Assembly (NCBI GenBank): GCA_934647195.1
Contig: CAKUFD010000006.1
Location: 88,283-152,282, forward strand
Direction of reading: 5' to 3'
Source of the DNA: an uncultured Collinsella sp.
GTDB taxonomy: Bacteria > Actinomycetota > Coriobacteriia > Coriobacteriales > Coriobacteriaceae
DNA: 64,000 bases
Below, piece after piece: positions 62,440 to 64,000 of the stretch (its first letter is position 1; each line of letters starts with the position of its first letter). Under the pieces are notes generated by a model. It saw only the letters and a program-made list of their open reading frames with translations. It had not been told where the DNA came from and made no database searches. Position numbers and translations under genes: made by a program.

Positions 62440-62702
62440 TGGTGGAGAGCATAGACGACGTCGTCGCCGATTGCGCGGCGGTGTTCAGGTTCGAAGAGAG
62501 GAAGCCGCAGGAGCGCGCCCACGACTACCTGAGGGAGCGCCGTGTGGCCCGCGGGTGCGACGACACGGCCATGCAGTGCGCGTGCGAGGACATGGTGCGC
62601 AGGGCCTACCGCGTGGGCCTCACCGAGAACGCCACCGAGGTTGCCAGGGAGACCGCGAAGGTCATCGCGGAGGGGATCATGGGGGTGCTCGACGATGAGT
62701 GA
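62436..62702 (+). CDS. Hypothetical phage protein
   Basis: The 88-aa product is helical and acidic, with two cysteines in CACED. Not recognised. It begins with ATGATG overlapping the previous stop and ends overlapping the next start by 8 bases. Confidence 0.5.
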   Translation: MMVESIDDVVADCAAVFRFEERKPQERAHDYLRERRVARGCDDTAMQCACEDMVRRAYRVGLTENATEVARETAKVIAEGIMGVLDDE

Positions 62703-62901
62703 AGGCACCGCGCGAAACCTCGTGATGAAGAAGGTCGACCCGTTCACGGGCGAGTACCGGCGCACCCCGGGGTTCGTGGAGTGCTCCGCGTGCGGGTTCC
62801 ACGGGGTGGTCTACGAGTACTCGGCGTTCAGCGACATGCTGGGGGCGGATGTCGTCTTCTGCCCCGTATGCGGAAGGAGGTTCGACGATGACCAGCTATG
62901 A
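62695..62901 (+). CDS. Small zinc-ribbon phage protein
   Basis: The 68-aa product has a single zinc ribbon: CSACGFHG and CPVCGRRF, separated by about 26 residues. Possibly a regulator or DNA-binding adaptor. Coupled to both neighbours by overlapping start and stop codons. Confidence 0.55.
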   Translation: MSEGTARNLVMKKVDPFTGEYRRTPGFVECSACGFHGVVYEYSAFSDMLGADVVFCPVCGRRFDDDQL

Positions 62902-63172
62902 GCCGGCGAGCGGGCGGAACCTCCCGCCAGGCTGCAGGGACGAGGACATCGACCGGGAGTTCGGCAGGGTGCCGACGTGTGGGGACTGCCACAACCTGCT
63001 GGAGGGCTGCTGCGACTACGGGATATGCGGGCTCGAGTTCGAGGAGGCCTTCGACGAGAAGGAGGCGCGCGAGCCCCTGGCGGCATGGGAGGCCGCGTGC
63101 TGGGCTCGCGACTGGATCGTCGACCACTACAAGGACATGCGGGAGGACTGGTGTGAGAGGTGCGATGGCTAG
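62888..63172 (+). CDS. Cysteine-rich phage protein
   Basis: The 94-aa product has cysteines in PTCGDCHNLLEGCCDYGICG and a terminal CERC pair, suggesting metal binding. Aromatic and acidic residues dominate the rest. Function unknown; part of the overlapping early gene chain. Confidence 0.5.
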   Translation: MTSYEPASGRNLPPGCRDEDIDREFGRVPTCGDCHNLLEGCCDYGICGLEFEEAFDEKEAREPLAAWEAACWARDWIVDHYKDMREDWCERCDG

Positions 63173-63278
63173 CCGCGACGGCGCTTCTCCCGGGAGCGCT
63201 GCTCGCCTGTGGGCGATGCGCTCGGTCGTGTCCGTGCCGCCGCTCATCGCCGTGGCGCAGGGGGCGGAAGCCCGATGA
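63165..63278 (+). CDS. Very small phage ORF (37 aa)
   Basis: A 37-aa frame starts at ATG 63165 inside the end of the previous gene and stops at 63278 inside the start of the next. It bridges the two genes by ATG overlaps, which supports it as real, but the peptide has no recognised features beyond a moderately hydrophobic middle. Confidence 0.35.
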   Translation: MASRDGASPGSAARLWAMRSVVSVPPLIAVAQGAEAR

Positions 63279-63475
63279 CCGACGAGAGGGTATGCCGGAC
63301 GTGCGCGAGGAGCATGTTCACGGCTAAGAGGCGCGCCGACGCGGAATGCGAGGCGTACGACCTCCTGGTCTGGTGCAGGAGGGATCTGATGCGCGCCCGC
63401 CGGGTCGAGCCGCACGGCACGTGCGAGAGATGGAAGGGATTCGATGACGATGGAGGAAAAGACGATGGGGAGTAG
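63275..63475 (+). CDS. Small cysteine-rich phage protein
   Basis: The 66-aa product has CRTCARSMF near its start and later CEAYDLLVWC and GTCERW, again a metal-knuckle-like pattern. Unknown function. Its end overlaps the next gene by 11 bases. Confidence 0.5.
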   Translation: MTDERVCRTCARSMFTAKRRADAECEAYDLLVWCRRDLMRARRVEPHGTCERWKGFDDDGGKDDGE

Positions 63476-63899
63476 CAAGATGGTCGGCCTGCCCCGCGAC
63501 GCCGAGGGCCGGGAGATTCCGCTGGATACCAAGGTGCTGTACGACAAGAACGGAAAAGAACTACGCGTTAAATGCGCCGAATTCGACCCCTTTGACGAGA
63601 ATTGGAGATTCACTCTCAAAGCAGATTCGAGTATATGGTTCGATGCACGCTATCCAAGATACTTATATCTCGAAAAGCCGACCACGCCCGACAGCTGGGA
63701 GAAGCTGCTGGAGGACTTGGACAACGCTGCGAAGGGCGGAGACAACGCCGAGTGCCTGTACATGCGCCGCGACGGCATGGAGGTCCAGTGCCCCGGTTGC
63801 AGGCTCGAGGACACCGAGAGCGACGACATCGAGTGCTCATACCTTGTCTTTGCCGACATCGCGGCGCGAATCCGCAAGCTGAGGGGTGAGGGCGAATGA
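63465..63899 (+). CDS. Hypothetical phage protein with a low-GC central segment
   Basis: The 144-aa product (from ATG 63465, which has GGAGGA seven bases upstream) has a beta-rich N-terminal half (REIPLDTKVLYDKNGKELRV, WRFTLKADSSIWFDARYP) and a C-terminal part with CPGC. Bases about 63540-63675 are clearly richer in A/T with different codon choice from the rest, which suggests mosaic exchange within the gene. Similar proteins occur in actinobacterial phages without assigned function. Confidence 0.5.
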   Translation: MGSSKMVGLPRDAEGREIPLDTKVLYDKNGKELRVKCAEFDPFDENWRFTLKADSSIWFDARYPRYLYLEKPTTPDSWEKLLEDLDNAAKGGDNAECLYMRRDGMEVQCPGCRLEDTESDDIECSYLVFADIAARIRKLRGEGE

Positions 63900-64000
63900 G
63901 CTGCGATCCGACGCAAAGCGGTATCAAGACTTGCGATAACTGCAACTACATCCGTGAGGTAACTCTTACCGACGGAACGAGGATAACGGTATGCGACGGT
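63896..64000 (+). CDS. Partial small zinc-ribbon-like phage protein (3' end outside window)
   Basis: The frame starts at ATG 63896, overlapping the previous stop, and runs off the right edge after 35 codons. CDNCNY and a later VCDG suggest a zinc ribbon. Confidence 0.45.
   Translation, partial: MSCDPTQSGIKTCDNCNYIREVTLTDGTRITVCDG

Larger units (their letters stand above)
50016..64000. mobile_element. Prophage, left part (lysogeny, recombination and replication regions)
   Basis: The segment holds an integrase next to a host gene, a divergent CI/Cro-type switch, an excisionase-like gene and an early region with ERF, SSB and DnaC-like genes, in the order usual for temperate siphophages. Base composition and codon use differ from the host (more AGG, CTC and GC-ending codons, few host-like GAT/CGT). 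The left boundary is at or just after the rpsO terminator; the exact attL core cannot be found without attR, which lies beyond the window. Confidence 0.9.

Overview
The window reads as a high-GC, gene-dense chromosome of an actinobacterium of the Coriobacteriia, most likely Collinsella or a close relative. This is an inference from protein character and gene order (actinobacterial MihF beside gmk and rpoZ, a pyrR-led pyr operon, dnaG next to rpoD, frequent extended -10 promoters), not from a database search. About the first 50 kb is core chromosome. The last 14 kb is the left part of an integrated temperate phage that runs off the right edge.

Layout of the core part: the 3' end of folC; a secreted coiled-coil/RlpA-like protein behind a cluster of MerR-type operator repeats; a minus-strand pair (M24 peptidase and FAD oxidoreductase with a BFD-like iron-sulfur domain); a membrane zinc-ribbon protein; thrS; a shortened PLP-fold pseudoenzyme; mntP; guaB; leuS behind a large palindromic element; a rimP-nusA-infB-rbfA-nrnA-truB-ribF-dnaG run whose genes largely overlap or abut; the major sigma factor; tRNA-Asn; a pyrR-pyrB-pyrC / pyrK-pyrD-pyrF pyrimidine operon with an attenuator; mihF-gmk-rpoZ-thiI; comEA-comEC-holA; rpsT (minus); lepA-dus-hemW; two tandem DnaJ proteins, the first membrane-anchored; mtaB-phoH-ybeY-dgkA-era-recO; and rpsO. 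Most of these genes serve translation, ribosome maturation, tRNA modification, replication priming and nucleotide synthesis.

The prophage starts directly after the rpsO terminator. Its leftward arm carries a tyrosine integrase, a RhuM-family protein, an Abi_2/HEPN-type abortive-infection protein and a CI-like repressor whose S24 catalytic Ser and Lys appear to be Cys and Arg. Its rightward arm starts with a Cro-like regulator and holds an excisionase-like protein, two tiny membrane proteins, a PD-(D/E)XK nuclease, a recombination module (DUF1351, ERF annealing protein, SSB), a replication organiser with lambda-O-like internal repeats, a DnaC-like loader, HNH-type proteins, a YkgJ-like cysteine-cluster protein and a chain of overlapping small zinc-ribbon/cysteine-rich genes. 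Structural and lysis genes and the right attachment site are not in the window.

Points most worth a second look: the pseudoenzyme at 7145-8035, the palindromic element in the leuS leader, the terminator between promoter and start codon of the rimP-nusA operon, the zinc knuckle on NusA, a hairpin burying the comEA ribosome-binding site, the membrane DnaJ, the RhuM-Abi pair, and the repressor with the altered catalytic dyad.
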